The notes under the pieces are model-generated. The model saw nothing but the letters and a program-made list of their open reading frames with translations, did not search any database and was not told the origin of the DNA. A stretch of 64,000 nt of DNA from Rhodospirillaceae bacterium (GTDB taxonomy: Bacteria > Pseudomonadota > Alphaproteobacteria > UBA6615). Shown here one piece after another: positions 1 through 10,078 of this stretch; position 1 is the stretch's first letter; the number at the start of each line of letters is the position of its first letter. Location of the stretch: positions 334,363-398,362 of the forward strand of contig PASR01000008.1 in the NCBI GenBank assembly GCA_002713365.1. The letters are read 5' to 3'. Position numbers and translations under genes: made by a program.

Positions 1-4
1 TCGA

Positions 5-1354
5 TTACCTCTTCATTGCAGTAATATCAAGACTACTCCGCAACCATTTAATCAATACTTCACTACCTTCAACATAACCGCCTTCACCCCTTATGTTACT
101 GACAGTTAATCGTCCACCAGTGCGTTGTAATAAAGATTGTGCTATAAATAGACCTAAACCCAAATGATCGTCCTCTCGTGTAGAAATATATGGCTCTCCC
201 ACACGGTCTAGAAGAGCAGGCGAAAAACCAGGTCCATCATCTCTTATAATAACAAATATAGAATTAATGGACCAGGATATTTGTATAGAAACTTTTTCAT
301 TTGCAAACTGTAAAGCATTTTGTACTATATTACCCAGTCCATGATTAAACTCCGGACTGCTAAACACAATAGGCTCTTTACTATTATCCTCAGTTGATAC
401 ATCAACGTCTAAAGAAACTCCTTCTTTTGGATATCTATCAGCCGCTGAACGAACCAAGTCAGACAAATTTATACGAGCAAAAGGAGTCCCACTATCTTCT
501 GTTGATGGTTGCACTAGTAGCTCGGCTAATATTTCCTTACAACGCACAGCTTCAGCGCACAGAATCTTTATATCATCATTAAACTCGCTATTAGGCTGCA
601 TTTCCCGATTTAACTCGGTCGCTGTAACTAAGATAGTAGATAATGGACTTCCTAACTCATGAGCAGCTGCAGCAGCTAAACCACCAACCGCTGATAATTG
701 CTGTTCACGTGCCAGTGAAAGCTGCGTGACCGATAACGCGTTAGACATACGTCGACTTTCAGCAGCTAAACTACCCGCATATACCGCTAAAAATAGTGTT
801 CCAATTACAACTGCAGTCCATAAGCCCCAAACATATAAACTTGGTAATTCCAGCCCTATATCAGTCCAGGGCAAAGGCAAATGTCTAAAAACTAGGGCTG
901 TCGCACATACAATTACTAAACCACATAAAATTGCGGTTGCCCTTCTAGTTAACACAGTCGCAGAAACTGTTACCGGCCCTAAGAACAGTAAAGCAAAGGG
1001 ATTTGTCAGACCTCCAGTTAGATAAAGTAAAAAAGCTAATTGAAGTGTATCAAAAGCTAAATATGCGGCGGCCTCCCATTCTTTAAGTAACCCTTGTTCA
1101 GGGTGCCTAAAGGTCATTACAAGGTTCAATAGTACTGAAATACCAACAACTAACAGGGCAAAATTTATTGGTAATGACCAGTTCAATCCAAATTGAACCC
1201 AAAACAGTGCCATTAGTTGACCAATTACAGCAATCCATCGAATTCTTGTTAAAGTCCTGAGCTGCACCCGCCCATCAATAACAAATAACGACCCTGATGG
1301 AGAAACAGTTGCTGCATCAGGCGTTAAGTTTTCTATTTCTTCGGCCTGGTTCAT
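5..1354 (-). CDS. regB: RegB/PrrB/ActS-like redox-sensing sensor histidine kinase
   Basis: 449 aa; multi-TM N-terminus with GGLTNPF heptapeptide, H-box AAAHELGSPLSTI, Cys in RCKEIL segment, ATPase motifs DDGPGFS and GLGLFIA. Confidence 0.85.
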   Translation of the reverse strand: MNQAEEIENLTPDAATVSPSGSLFVIDGRVQLRTLTRIRWIAVIGQLMALFWVQFGLNWSLPINFALLVVGISVLLNLVMTFRHPEQGLLKEWEAAAYLAFDTLQLAFLLYLTGGLTNPFALLFLGPVTVSATVLTRRATAILCGLVIVCATALVFRHLPLPWTDIGLELPSLYVWGLWTAVVIGTLFLAVYAGSLAAESRRMSNALSVTQLSLAREQQLSAVGGLAAAAAHELGSPLSTILVTATELNREMQPNSEFNDDIKILCAEAVRCKEILAELLVQPSTEDSGTPFARINLSDLVRSAADRYPKEGVSLDVDVSTEDNSKEPIVFSSPEFNHGLGNIVQNALQFANEKVSIQISWSINSIFVIIRDDGPGFSPALLDRVGEPYISTREDDHLGLGLFIAQSLLQRTGGRLTVSNIRGEGGYVEGSEVLIKWLRSSLDITAMKR

Positions 1355-1498
1355 TTTGCATCAACCACAATTTTATACGCCTTAATAAGGCAACAGCATT
1401 TAGAGTCCACTTTAGCTAATTTTTTATGATTCTTTCATAAAAAATCTAAAGACCTTATAAAGGTAATACTATCTGGTTATCCGGATTATTAACAACAT

Positions 1499-2524
1499 TT
1501 AATTATTGTCGGTTACTATAGTTCTACAAGCTATAGAAGCACGTATAAGGTTTATTGCAACAGATGCTCCAACAGCTCCGCCCATAGAAATGCCTAGTTC
1601 AAGTAAGGGCCGCTTACCAAGTGCATTTAATACAATTGAATGAGGCGGTATTGGAGATAAATGTGAAATGCAACAATGCAAAATTAATTCTGGGTTAATT
1701 CTATGTAATACCAAAGCTGCAGCAGTAGAAACAAACCCATCCAGTAAAACAGGCATTCTAGCTATACGAGCTGCTATAATTGCCCCCACTTCTGCAGCAA
1801 TTTCCTGGCCTCCCAAACAACGCAAAACGTTTAAGGGGTCACGTATTAACGGCTTATTAACCTCTATCCCAGCTCTAATCGCTTCCAATGTATTGACACT
1901 ATTTGTGCTTTTTTCTTGTTTTTTATTACCAAACCAATCTTCAATGTTTTCTGATAACAAAACGCAACACATGGCTGATGCTGAAGTTTCATTACCAACC
2001 CCCATTTCTCCCAAAACAAGCAAATCAATATTATCTTCAACGGCCAGCATTCCATATGCAATTGCACGAGCACATTCTTCTTCGGTCATGGCAGGCCCTT
2101 GGGTAAAGTCTTGAGTCGGCTGCTCTAAAGCCATCTCATACACCCTCAAATCAGCGTCAGCCAAAACTGCTAATTGATTAACCGGTGACCCTCCAGAGAT
2201 ACAATCTTGCACCATCTTCGCCGTCATATTAGAAGAATATTGTGTTATACCTTGATCTGTAACCCCATGATTTCCAGCAAATATACATATTCTCGGATGG
2301 TCTATTGTCGGTGGATACTTCCCTTGCCAAATTGATAACCAACTTATAATCTCATCCAAGCGGCCAAGCGATCCTACAAATTCAGCTTTCTTACTTTCAT
2401 GCTTTTGGGTTGTTTTTGTAGACTCCATGTCTGCTTTAGGCAAATCGTCCAATAATTTGAGAATTTCAGCAAAATTTATGCTACTGGTATTTTTAGAATT
2501 TGATAGATTAGAAACCTCTGCCAT
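1499..2524 (-). CDS. cobT: nicotinate-nucleotide--dimethylbenzimidazole phosphoribosyltransferase
   Basis: 341 aa; CobT motifs (IFAGNHGVTDQGIT, GEMGVGNETSASA); divergent from cobS. Confidence 0.9.
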   Translation of the reverse strand: MAEVSNLSNSKNTSSINFAEILKLLDDLPKADMESTKTTQKHESKKAEFVGSLGRLDEIISWLSIWQGKYPPTIDHPRICIFAGNHGVTDQGITQYSSNMTAKMVQDCISGGSPVNQLAVLADADLRVYEMALEQPTQDFTQGPAMTEEECARAIAYGMLAVEDNIDLLVLGEMGVGNETSASAMCCVLLSENIEDWFGNKKQEKSTNSVNTLEAIRAGIEVNKPLIRDPLNVLRCLGGQEIAAEVGAIIAARIARMPVLLDGFVSTAAALVLHRINPELILHCCISHLSPIPPHSIVLNALGKRPLLELGISMGGAVGASVAINLIRASIACRTIVTDNN

Positions 2525-2591
2525 TTTTTTCTCACTATTGTTAAGAGGATTTCCCGTTCCGTAAAATTACTATTTAACGTATAAGTATACT

Positions 2592-3437
2592 ATGAGCTCA
2601 AATCCTGAACTATCCAAACCTAATTCATCAGATGATGAGACACAATCATCCGATATAGTTGAACAGTTGCGACTAGCTAAATATTTCTTAACGCACAATT
2701 CAGTAAACATCACCAATAAAGGTTATATTATTACATCCGACGATCTAGCAAAAGCTATATGGCTGTTTCCTATTGTAGGGGTTGCAATAGGAGGGTTGGG
2801 GGCACTTACACTAATATTACTTATATGGACAGGCGTTCCAGAGCCAGTTGCTGCAGCTTTATCAGTAGGGCTTATTATATGGATTACTGGGGCAACCCAA
2901 GAAGATGGTCTAGCAAATCTTATAGACGGATTGGGAAGTGGAAAAAACCAAGAACAAAAAATAGCTATTATGAGATCTAAAAACCGAGGCTCATATGGCA
3001 TACTGTGTCTAGCCATTGTCACGATTTCTAAAGTCGCTGCCATAGCTAGCATTGCATATGTCGACGCAGGAGCCGCAGCAGCAGCAATTATAGCCGCTGC
3101 CGTGTGGAGCCGTTCTCTTATAGCCCCAAGCATGCGTTGGCTGCCACCTCTCATAGAAGAGCTTCCCTCAGAATGGATAATTACGCCCACGGAAGGAAAT
3201 ATATGGAAAGGATTGGTTTTAGGCTTTTTATTGCTAGCGCTAATGTTAATTACACCTGTAGGAACTAGTTTTATAATTATACTGATAGTAGGAGGGGCTA
3301 GTGCTTTTGCTATAGGTTGGTTAGCATTATGGCAAATACAGGGCTATACAGTCGATATTTTATGGGGCATTCAACAGGTCGCTGAGACTACAGTTCTAGT
3401 CGTAACCAGCGCTATTATTATAGGAAATATAGCATGA
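2592..3437 (+). CDS. cobS: adenosylcobinamide-GDP ribazoletransferase (cobalamin synthase)
   Basis: 281 aa polytopic protein with QEDGLANLIDGLGSG and KNRGSYG motifs; next to cobT. Confidence 0.9.
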   Translation: MSSNPELSKPNSSDDETQSSDIVEQLRLAKYFLTHNSVNITNKGYIITSDDLAKAIWLFPIVGVAIGGLGALTLILLIWTGVPEPVAAALSVGLIIWITGATQEDGLANLIDGLGSGKNQEQKIAIMRSKNRGSYGILCLAIVTISKVAAIASIAYVDAGAAAAAIIAAAVWSRSLIAPSMRWLPPLIEELPSEWIITPTEGNIWKGLVLGFLLLALMLITPVGTSFIIILIVGGASAFAIGWLALWQIQGYTVDILWGIQQVAETTVLVVTSAIIIGNIA

Positions 3438-4111
3438 GCACACGAACCTCTTGGTGGTGGGTCCGACATGCACCTGTTACTTCAACGGGCGGGCGCATCT
3501 ACGGTAATACTGACCCTGCAGCTAACGTTGAAGATCCACCAACATACAAAGCATTAGCAAGTTTTCTGCCAGAGAATGCAATATTAGTCACAAGTCATCT
3601 TAAACGCACTAAACAAACTGCTGACGCCATAAAGTCTGCAGGCCTAATTTTACCGGAAGCAATAGTAGAAAATAATTTAGGAGAACAAAACTTTGGAGAT
3701 TGGCAGGGTAAAGTTCGTGAAGAAGTTTATGCTACACTTAATCCCAAACATTTATTCTGGTTGGCCTCTGCTGATACTAAAGCACCAAACGGCGAGAGCT
3801 TTAACGATTTAATGCAAAGAGTATCTATTGTTATTAAGAAGTTAACCAAAATATATGCTGGGGAAAATATAATATCCGTCGGACATGGAGGTGTAATTCG
3901 TGCAGCAATCGGATGTGCATTAAATCTTGACCCAGAAGTAGCTTTGTCATGCCAAATAGATAACTGTTCAATCACTCGCCTCGACTACTTTGAGCCAACT
4001 GAAAGTCATCCAAACGGTGCATGGGCAGTATTTCATATAAATCATCATGTAACATCTGAGAGTGTATTAGAGGCGGATCACACAGCTATGTTAGCTTTAT
4101 TGAAAAGCTAA
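3434..4111 (+). CDS. cobC: histidine phosphatase family protein, likely alpha-ribazole phosphatase
   Basis: 225 aa; VRHAPV phosphohistidine motif, VGHGG motif; overlaps the cobS stop by 4 nt. Confidence 0.7.
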   Translation: MSTRTSWWWVRHAPVTSTGGRIYGNTDPAANVEDPPTYKALASFLPENAILVTSHLKRTKQTADAIKSAGLILPEAIVENNLGEQNFGDWQGKVREEVYATLNPKHLFWLASADTKAPNGESFNDLMQRVSIVIKKLTKIYAGENIISVGHGGVIRAAIGCALNLDPEVALSCQIDNCSITRLDYFEPTESHPNGAWAVFHINHHVTSESVLEADHTAMLALLKS

Positions 4112-4183
4112 AAATTTATCTGAAACAAAGGATATTAATAATTTTTTATCTCCAAGACCAGTTACCTTTATTTCATGCAAAAT

Positions 4184-4741
4184 CTAATTAGCGTAAGCCT
4201 CCTCGATAACCTTTACCAGCCTTCGAGAACGACTATTCTTAGCCACATCCAAAACCGATCGACCAGTGAAGTCTGTATGCTCTATATTTGCGCCATGTTC
4301 TATTAATAATAGCACAATTTCAGTTTGATTCTTCTCCACTGCATTCATTAATGCGGTTCGGCCATCGAGGTTTTCCCTATCAATAAGCTTATCAACTTCT
4401 AATAGTAATTCCACTACATCGAAATGCCCGTTACCTGACGCATAGTATAATGCACTATTTCCTAAGACATCTGTAATATCTGCCCTTGTCTTAAATTCAA
4501 TTAACACTTCTATAGCTGCATAAGATCCCTGTATAGCTCCCCATATAAGAGCTGTTTTTCCATCTTGGTCAGTACGACTGGTGGACGCCCTTCTTACCAT
4601 AAGGTCTCTTAACTCATTAGGTCTATTTTCGTAGGTAGCAACAATCACCGGATCCTCTTGAAAAATCTCGGTACCCGCCAAGAGCACTTCTGTTGACGAG
4701 CCTAAAAATGATAAAATCATTATTAAAATTCTTAACCACAT
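4184..4741 (-). CDS. exported ankyrin-repeat protein
   Basis: 185 aa; hydrophobic N-terminal signal, repeats such as DGKTALIWGAIQG, GNSALYYASGNGHFDVVELLLE, DGRTALMNAVEKNQTEIVLLLIEHGA. Confidence 0.8.
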   Translation of the reverse strand: MWLRILIMILSFLGSSTEVLLAGTEIFQEDPVIVATYENRPNELRDLMVRRASTSRTDQDGKTALIWGAIQGSYAAIEVLIEFKTRADITDVLGNSALYYASGNGHFDVVELLLEVDKLIDRENLDGRTALMNAVEKNQTEIVLLLIEHGANIEHTDFTGRSVLDVAKNSRSRRLVKVIEEAYAN

Positions 4742-4922
4742 ATAATAAGTGTTTCTACATTAGAAGTTTAAGGTCAAGTATTCTTACAAAAAACATTGCT
4801 TTCTATATAATAGTTTTTAGGATGATACAAAAAATTATATGGCAATTAGAAAATGTACTCCCGTTTTCTGATAAGTCTTATGAAGCTATAACTTTGAGAT
4901 TCTATTTGATGAATATACTTTC

Positions 4923-5405
4923 ATGAATAAAAACCCGTTTTGGAAAACTAAAACACTCGATGAGATGAATAATCAAGAGTGGGAATCTCTTTGTGATAGA
5001 TGTGGACAATGCTGTCTGCACAAACTCAAAGATATTGAAAGCAACCAAACTGCTCTTACTAATGTGTCTTGTAAGTATCTCGATCTCAACACATGTCAAT
5101 GTACTGATTATAAAAACCGATCAACAAATGTTCCTGATTGCGTTGAACTTACAGCCCAAAATGCAGGTGAGTTAGACTGGATGCCTCAGACTTGCGCATA
5201 TAGGTTGTTAGCCGAAGGTAAAACCCTATACTGGTGGCATCCGCTTATATCTGGCAATAGTCATTCTGTGCATGAGGCAGGGATTTCCATAAGGAATCAA
5301 GCTATAAACGAAGAACTTATTGAGGACATTGAGGACCATATTGTTAATTGGCTTAATAACAAAAACTCGCCCGGAGCTCCTCCCTTAAGGAAGAAAAAGC
5401 CATAA
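4923..5405 (+). CDS. YcgN-like cysteine-cluster protein (UPF0260)
   Basis: 160 aa; CDRCGQCCLHKL and CQCTDYKNR cysteine clusters typical of YcgN. Confidence 0.8.
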   Translation: MNKNPFWKTKTLDEMNNQEWESLCDRCGQCCLHKLKDIESNQTALTNVSCKYLDLNTCQCTDYKNRSTNVPDCVELTAQNAGELDWMPQTCAYRLLAEGKTLYWWHPLISGNSHSVHEAGISIRNQAINEELIEDIEDHIVNWLNNKNSPGAPPLRKKKP

Positions 5406-5455
5406 TAAAATCAAACTCATTTGAATGTTTTAGAAGAATAATAGGTAAAGACTAA

Positions 5456-6370
5456 ATGAATAAACAAACTCAGCCTACTGGCATCTATGCTGCCGCGCTA
5501 ACCCCCATGAATATTGATCTATCTCTTAATCTTAAGCTATTTATAAAACATTGTAATTGGCTTCTAGACAATGGCTGTGATGGAATAGCCCCTTTAGGCA
5601 CTACGGGAGAAGCAAACTCACTAAGTATAGACGAAAGATTATCAATTCTAGAGTCTCTTGCTGATGCAGGTATTTCTGGTAATAAATTGATAGCAGGTGT
5701 TGGTTGCTGTGCTTTTCCAGATACTATAACCCTCACTAAGCGCGCTCTAGAATGTGGGGCAGGTGGGGTATTAATGTTACCTCCGTTTTATTATAAAAAA
5801 CCAAGCATGGAAGGATTATTTTCGGCTTTTGCTAACATTGTAGATAAGATTAACGATCCAGAACTAAAAATTTACTTATACAACTTTCCTCAACAGGTTG
5901 GTTTCGAATTACCTATTGAGTTAGTTGCCAAACTTCATAAAACATTTCCAGATACAATTGTAGGTATGAAAGATAGTTCAGGAGACTGGCCACGAATGAA
6001 AAAAATTCTTAAAGAATTACCCACTTTTCGTTTATTCCCAGGTTCAGAAGAGTTTCTTGTTCCTGCTCTTCGCCTTGGGGGAGTAGGCTGCATTTCAGCT
6101 ACGGTAAACATATCAGCTCCCTATGCTGGAAGAGTCTATAAAAACTGGAAAGAAAGCGACGCGGATAAAGAGCAAATACATCTTACGCGCTTAAGAAATG
6201 CATTTAGTGGAATGGCCACCATTCCTGCAATGAAGGCTTACTTAGAAAAAACTTTTGGAGATACAGGATGGAGAACTGCACGCCCCCCTTTCCTGCAAAC
6301 AACTTCAGCTGATCTCGCAAAAGCAAGTAAGCGTCTTTCAGAGGCAAACTTCTCCATACCGAAATCATAA
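5456..6370 (+). CDS. DapA/NanA-family aldolase or dehydratase (probably not DHDPS)
   Basis: 304 aa; GTTGEANSL motif, catalytic Lys in VGMKDSSGD, YNFPQQ in place of the DHDPS YNxPxR. Confidence 0.85.
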   Translation: MNKQTQPTGIYAAALTPMNIDLSLNLKLFIKHCNWLLDNGCDGIAPLGTTGEANSLSIDERLSILESLADAGISGNKLIAGVGCCAFPDTITLTKRALECGAGGVLMLPPFYYKKPSMEGLFSAFANIVDKINDPELKIYLYNFPQQVGFELPIELVAKLHKTFPDTIVGMKDSSGDWPRMKKILKELPTFRLFPGSEEFLVPALRLGGVGCISATVNISAPYAGRVYKNWKESDADKEQIHLTRLRNAFSGMATIPAMKAYLEKTFGDTGWRTARPPFLQTTSADLAKASKRLSEANFSIPKS

Positions 6371-6384
6371 CATCTATGACAATA

Positions 6385-7296
6385 CTAAAGACGATAAAAT
6401 CGCTCTGCTGTATTATGAAAAAAGGCGCTTTGCTCTTCTTCAGGTCGGTTCTTTACAGCCTCCATGTAGATATTCATCATATCGCTATAAGTCGATTTAA
6501 GTTTCTCAACCGGAAAGTTACTACCGAAGAAACAACGGTTGGCTCCAAATAGGTCTAATAGCGTGTTATATTGTCGAGAAATCTGATTTTGAGAACGGCT
6601 CACCCCACCAAAACTAAAAAGCTGAGTAGCAGAACATTTAATAAATACGTTTTCATGATTTACTAGAGGTAATAAGGCCACTTTCCATTTTTCAAATATA
6701 TTATCATCATCACTGGTTAATAGACCTCCATGTACTAAGCAAAAATTTACCCCTGGATTATCAGAAACCAGTTCAGAAAAGTGGGTAAATTGATTGGGAA
6801 AACCCTGCAATTCTAGTGTTATTCCATATTTTTCTAGTAGAGAAACCCCATAGCGATAATCATTACTTAAACAGAAATCAGGTCGGTCCACTGCTTGCCT
6901 AACCGGATTGTTTTCTTCCCAGTAAACAACATCTCGAACCGCCCTAAAATTTGGGTAGAGACAATGAGCAGAAAGTACTTCTTCTACCAAAGGGTCCGAA
7001 AGCTTGGCGTATCCTGCTATAGCATGCGGAAAGCCATGTTTGTCAGCTATAGATTGCAGCCATTTTGTTTCTCCCACAGGATCTGAACTATCATAATGAG
7101 CCTGTACATGTACTGACTTAGTAATATTATAGACTCCAAAATCAGATATTAAATCTTCAATAAGATAGTCTTGCTGTAATTCTTCATAGGTATCAGCAAA
7201 TATTTTAGGAGAGGTAGGAGCTAATAACCAAGGATAATTTTTTACTTCCCACAGATGATGATGAGTATCAATTATAGGTCCATCATACATAATCAA
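6385..7296 (-). CDS. amidohydrolase-2 family TIM-barrel hydrolase (lactonase-like)
   Basis: 303 aa; N-terminal IDTHHHLWE metal-binding motif, C-terminal CFFGSNFPVEKL. Confidence 0.8.
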   Translation of the reverse strand: MIMYDGPIIDTHHHLWEVKNYPWLLAPTSPKIFADTYEELQQDYLIEDLISDFGVYNITKSVHVQAHYDSSDPVGETKWLQSIADKHGFPHAIAGYAKLSDPLVEEVLSAHCLYPNFRAVRDVVYWEENNPVRQAVDRPDFCLSNDYRYGVSLLEKYGITLELQGFPNQFTHFSELVSDNPGVNFCLVHGGLLTSDDDNIFEKWKVALLPLVNHENVFIKCSATQLFSFGGVSRSQNQISRQYNTLLDLFGANRCFFGSNFPVEKLKSTYSDMMNIYMEAVKNRPEEEQSAFFHNTAERFYRL

Positions 7297-7329
7297 TCTT
7301 TCAACTTTTCTGGTTATAAATAAAAAAAA

Positions 7330-8268
7330 TTATATTTTATTTCTGCGTTTACCAAAATTTACTAACATTAAGCCGGCGAAAACAAGAACCACTGCTATCC
7401 ACAACCAGGCACTTGGCTCTTCACCATAAAACCAGGCCCCCCAACCAAGCCCCATTAGTGTGGTAATATAGCCAACCTGAGCCAAATAAACAGCACCAGA
7501 CATTGATACGACAGTAAAATACAAGAAGAAGGTGCATACCGTAATTAAACCATAAGCGATCAAGGCTTGATCACCCACGTTAAAATCTAGCCAGATTGGA
7601 TGAAAAGTGTTGGTTGCAATAGAAGCAACCAAGGCAGTTATTGAAGCAGAGAACATAGTCCCCATCGCTAAAACCATAGAATCAGCTTCCATTGGCCTCG
7701 CTGCCTCTGCGTATACATTAGTAAGGGCCCAGGCCGTAGGAGTAATAAAAGCAAGTAATGCATAAGGCAACATATCAGCAGATGGCAAACTGCCTCGCGG
7801 CAGCACTAGAACTCCTACTCCTATAAGACCTAATAATACCCCAGCTGCCCTGCAAGCATCTAATTTTTCCAGACGGATTATTACGGCAACTATATAAGTA
7901 ATAACAGGAGCAGTAACTATTATAACTGACATCAAGCCCGCAGGTATATGTTCAACTACAAAAACCATATTAGAGTTAGGCAGTGCTATGCCAACCGAAC
8001 CCATTATAGCAAAATAACTTACATAACGTTGGTTGAATTTAACCTTAACCCCCCTAATCAGAATTATCATTAATAACCCTGTACCCGCTATTAAAGTTTG
8101 CCAAAACACTGCTCCAATAGGAGAAATTCCTTCTAAAGCCAGAAATTTGGTAAAAGCAGGACTTAAGCCCCATAAAGACCCCAAGGCTAAAAGTAGAAGC
8201 AGAGGCAAAAAAGGCTTAGAAAGACCCGGTGAGGTTTCAAATCGGTACTTCATTTTAGAAAATATCAT
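7330..8268 (-). CDS. EamA/DMT-family transporter
   Basis: 312 aa; two repeated EamA-like membrane halves, LGSLWGLSPAFTK and FWQTLIAG. Confidence 0.85.
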   Translation of the reverse strand: MIFSKMKYRFETSPGLSKPFLPLLLLLALGSLWGLSPAFTKFLALEGISPIGAVFWQTLIAGTGLLMIILIRGVKVKFNQRYVSYFAIMGSVGIALPNSNMVFVVEHIPAGLMSVIIVTAPVITYIVAVIIRLEKLDACRAAGVLLGLIGVGVLVLPRGSLPSADMLPYALLAFITPTAWALTNVYAEAARPMEADSMVLAMGTMFSASITALVASIATNTFHPIWLDFNVGDQALIAYGLITVCTFFLYFTVVSMSGAVYLAQVGYITTLMGLGWGAWFYGEEPSAWLWIAVVLVFAGLMLVNFGKRRNKI

Positions 8269-8293
8269 GCATGTGGTGTTATGAAGCTTTTAG

Positions 8294-9229
8294 TTAAGTT
8301 TCGCTAGAAATGTTTTCATCATGGGACCCCTTTCCCAGATTAACTAAACCAACCCCAATGGCTACTAATATAGCCGCTAACCATAACCAAACACTTGGTT
8401 TCTCAGCAAAGAATAAAATTCCCCAGCAAACACCAAATACAGTACCGAGATACCCAACTTGCCCAAGATAAACAGCTCCAGACATTTTTATTATCGCGTA
8501 AAATATTAAAAATGCCACTGAGGTCGAAAGCGCAAAAAAAGCTAGTAGCGTCTCAGTATGACCTATGTTTTCCCATATTGGATAAAAACTATCATCTAAT
8601 AAGCTTCCAATAAGCGCTCCCAGAGCTGCTGCAAACATTGTACCCATCGCTAGCGCAACATTGTCAGAATTAGGTGGACGAGCGAGATCTGCAAAAACAT
8701 TCGCAGCTGCATAACCTAAAGGTGTAATAAAAGCTAGAAGTGCTAATGGCAATAAATCACGAGAAGGTAAACTACCTTCAGGAACGACAAGTACGGCAGC
8801 TCCAGCTAGACCAATTACAATACCTGCTGCACGGCTTTTTACGATTGGTTCCATTCTAAACATTAAAGCAATGGTGTAGGTAAGCAACGGTGAGAAAAGT
8901 ATTAAAACAGAAACATAACCTACTGATAAATGCTCCACAGTATACACTAATATTGCATATGAAACATCGATACCTACAATACCCATAAATCCAAAATAAA
9001 TTAAATGCTTAGCCCCAAACCTTAGCTTTGTTCGTCGCACTAAACAAACAATAAGTAATATTAAACCAGCCCCAAGAGTCTGCCAAAACACAACTGAGAA
9101 TGGCGATACCCCGGCAATTGCTAAACCTTTAGAGAAGGAAGGGTTCCCCCCCCATAGAGCCCCTAGCACAATCAATAACAATAATGGCGTCCATCGAAAC
9201 ATTTTTTTTCTTATTGATGTATCAGTCAT
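8294..9229 (-). CDS. EamA/DMT-family transporter (tandem paralogue)
   Basis: 311 aa; obvious paralogue of the adjacent ORF (LGALWGGNPSFSKGLA, FWQTLGAG, LLALLAFITPLGYA). Confidence 0.85.
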   Translation of the reverse strand: MTDTSIRKKMFRWTPLLLLIVLGALWGGNPSFSKGLAIAGVSPFSVVFWQTLGAGLILLIVCLVRRTKLRFGAKHLIYFGFMGIVGIDVSYAILVYTVEHLSVGYVSVLILFSPLLTYTIALMFRMEPIVKSRAAGIVIGLAGAAVLVVPEGSLPSRDLLPLALLAFITPLGYAAANVFADLARPPNSDNVALAMGTMFAAALGALIGSLLDDSFYPIWENIGHTETLLAFFALSTSVAFLIFYAIIKMSGAVYLGQVGYLGTVFGVCWGILFFAEKPSVWLWLAAILVAIGVGLVNLGKGSHDENISSET

Positions 9230-9408
9230 GTGACTTACTTCCTCAGGCTACAGAACATATACTAACGTTCCGTTTTACTGAGGTAAAAAGCAGGCAGGAA
9301 CATAGATTCAAAAACAACCACTATAAATTGGCATAAGAGGCTATATTATACTACTAAATATAAACAAATTTTCTCATTAAACTCTTCCTGTTTTTTTAAG
9401 TAAACATA

Positions 9409-10077
9409 TTGATGAAATTAGATACTAATAACATAAAACCTGAAGGACTTCTTGAGTTAAAAGAAGTAGGTATATCTATAAATGGGTATAAACTATTCGA
9501 AAAACTGAATATAAAAATCCCACAAGGAAGTATTGTTAGCGTTATGGGCCCCAGTGGTTGCGGTAAATCATCTCTTTTGTCTTTTATATGCGGAACTATA
9601 TCAAATGACTTCAGCACATGTGGCCAAATACATCTCGGTGGTAAAACCATATTAGACAAGCCTCCTGAAGAACGAAATATTGGGATATTATTCCAAGATG
9701 ATTTATTATTTCCCCATATGTCTGTAGGAGAAAATTTATCTTTTGGCATACCATCATCTATTGTTGGCCGGCGTAAACGACAGAACATGGTACAAAAAGC
9801 ACTTAGCGAGGCTGGATTAAGAGGTATGGAAAATCAAGATCCTAATACTTTATCCGGCGGTCAAAAAGGTCGTATAGCAGTTATGCGAACATTACTTTCT
9901 CAGCCGAATGCCCTTTTGCTAGATGAACCATTCTCAAAATTAGACCTGGATTTAAAAATTCGCTTTCGTTCTTTTGTATATAGACATGTGCGTAAAAATA
10001 ATCTTCCCACTTTACTTGTTACTCACGACCCTAATGACGCCGAAGAGGCAGGTGGGCCAATAATTCAACTGGTTTAG
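9409..10077 (+). CDS. ABC transporter ATP-binding protein (YnjD-like)
   Basis: 222 aa; Walker A GPSGCGKSS, signature LSGGQKGRIAV, Walker B LLLDEPF, H-loop VTHD. Confidence 0.85.
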   Translation: MMKLDTNNIKPEGLLELKEVGISINGYKLFEKLNIKIPQGSIVSVMGPSGCGKSSLLSFICGTISNDFSTCGQIHLGGKTILDKPPEERNIGILFQDDLLFPHMSVGENLSFGIPSSIVGRRKRQNMVQKALSEAGLRGMENQDPNTLSGGQKGRIAVMRTLLSQPNALLLDEPFSKLDLDLKIRFRSFVYRHVRKNNLPTLLVTHDPNDAEEAGGPIIQLV

Positions 10078-10078
10078 C

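Noticed and set aside
4693-5175. Short ORFs overlapping the ankyrin and YcgN genes
   Set aside because: Antisense or out-of-frame to well-supported genes, no protein-family features.
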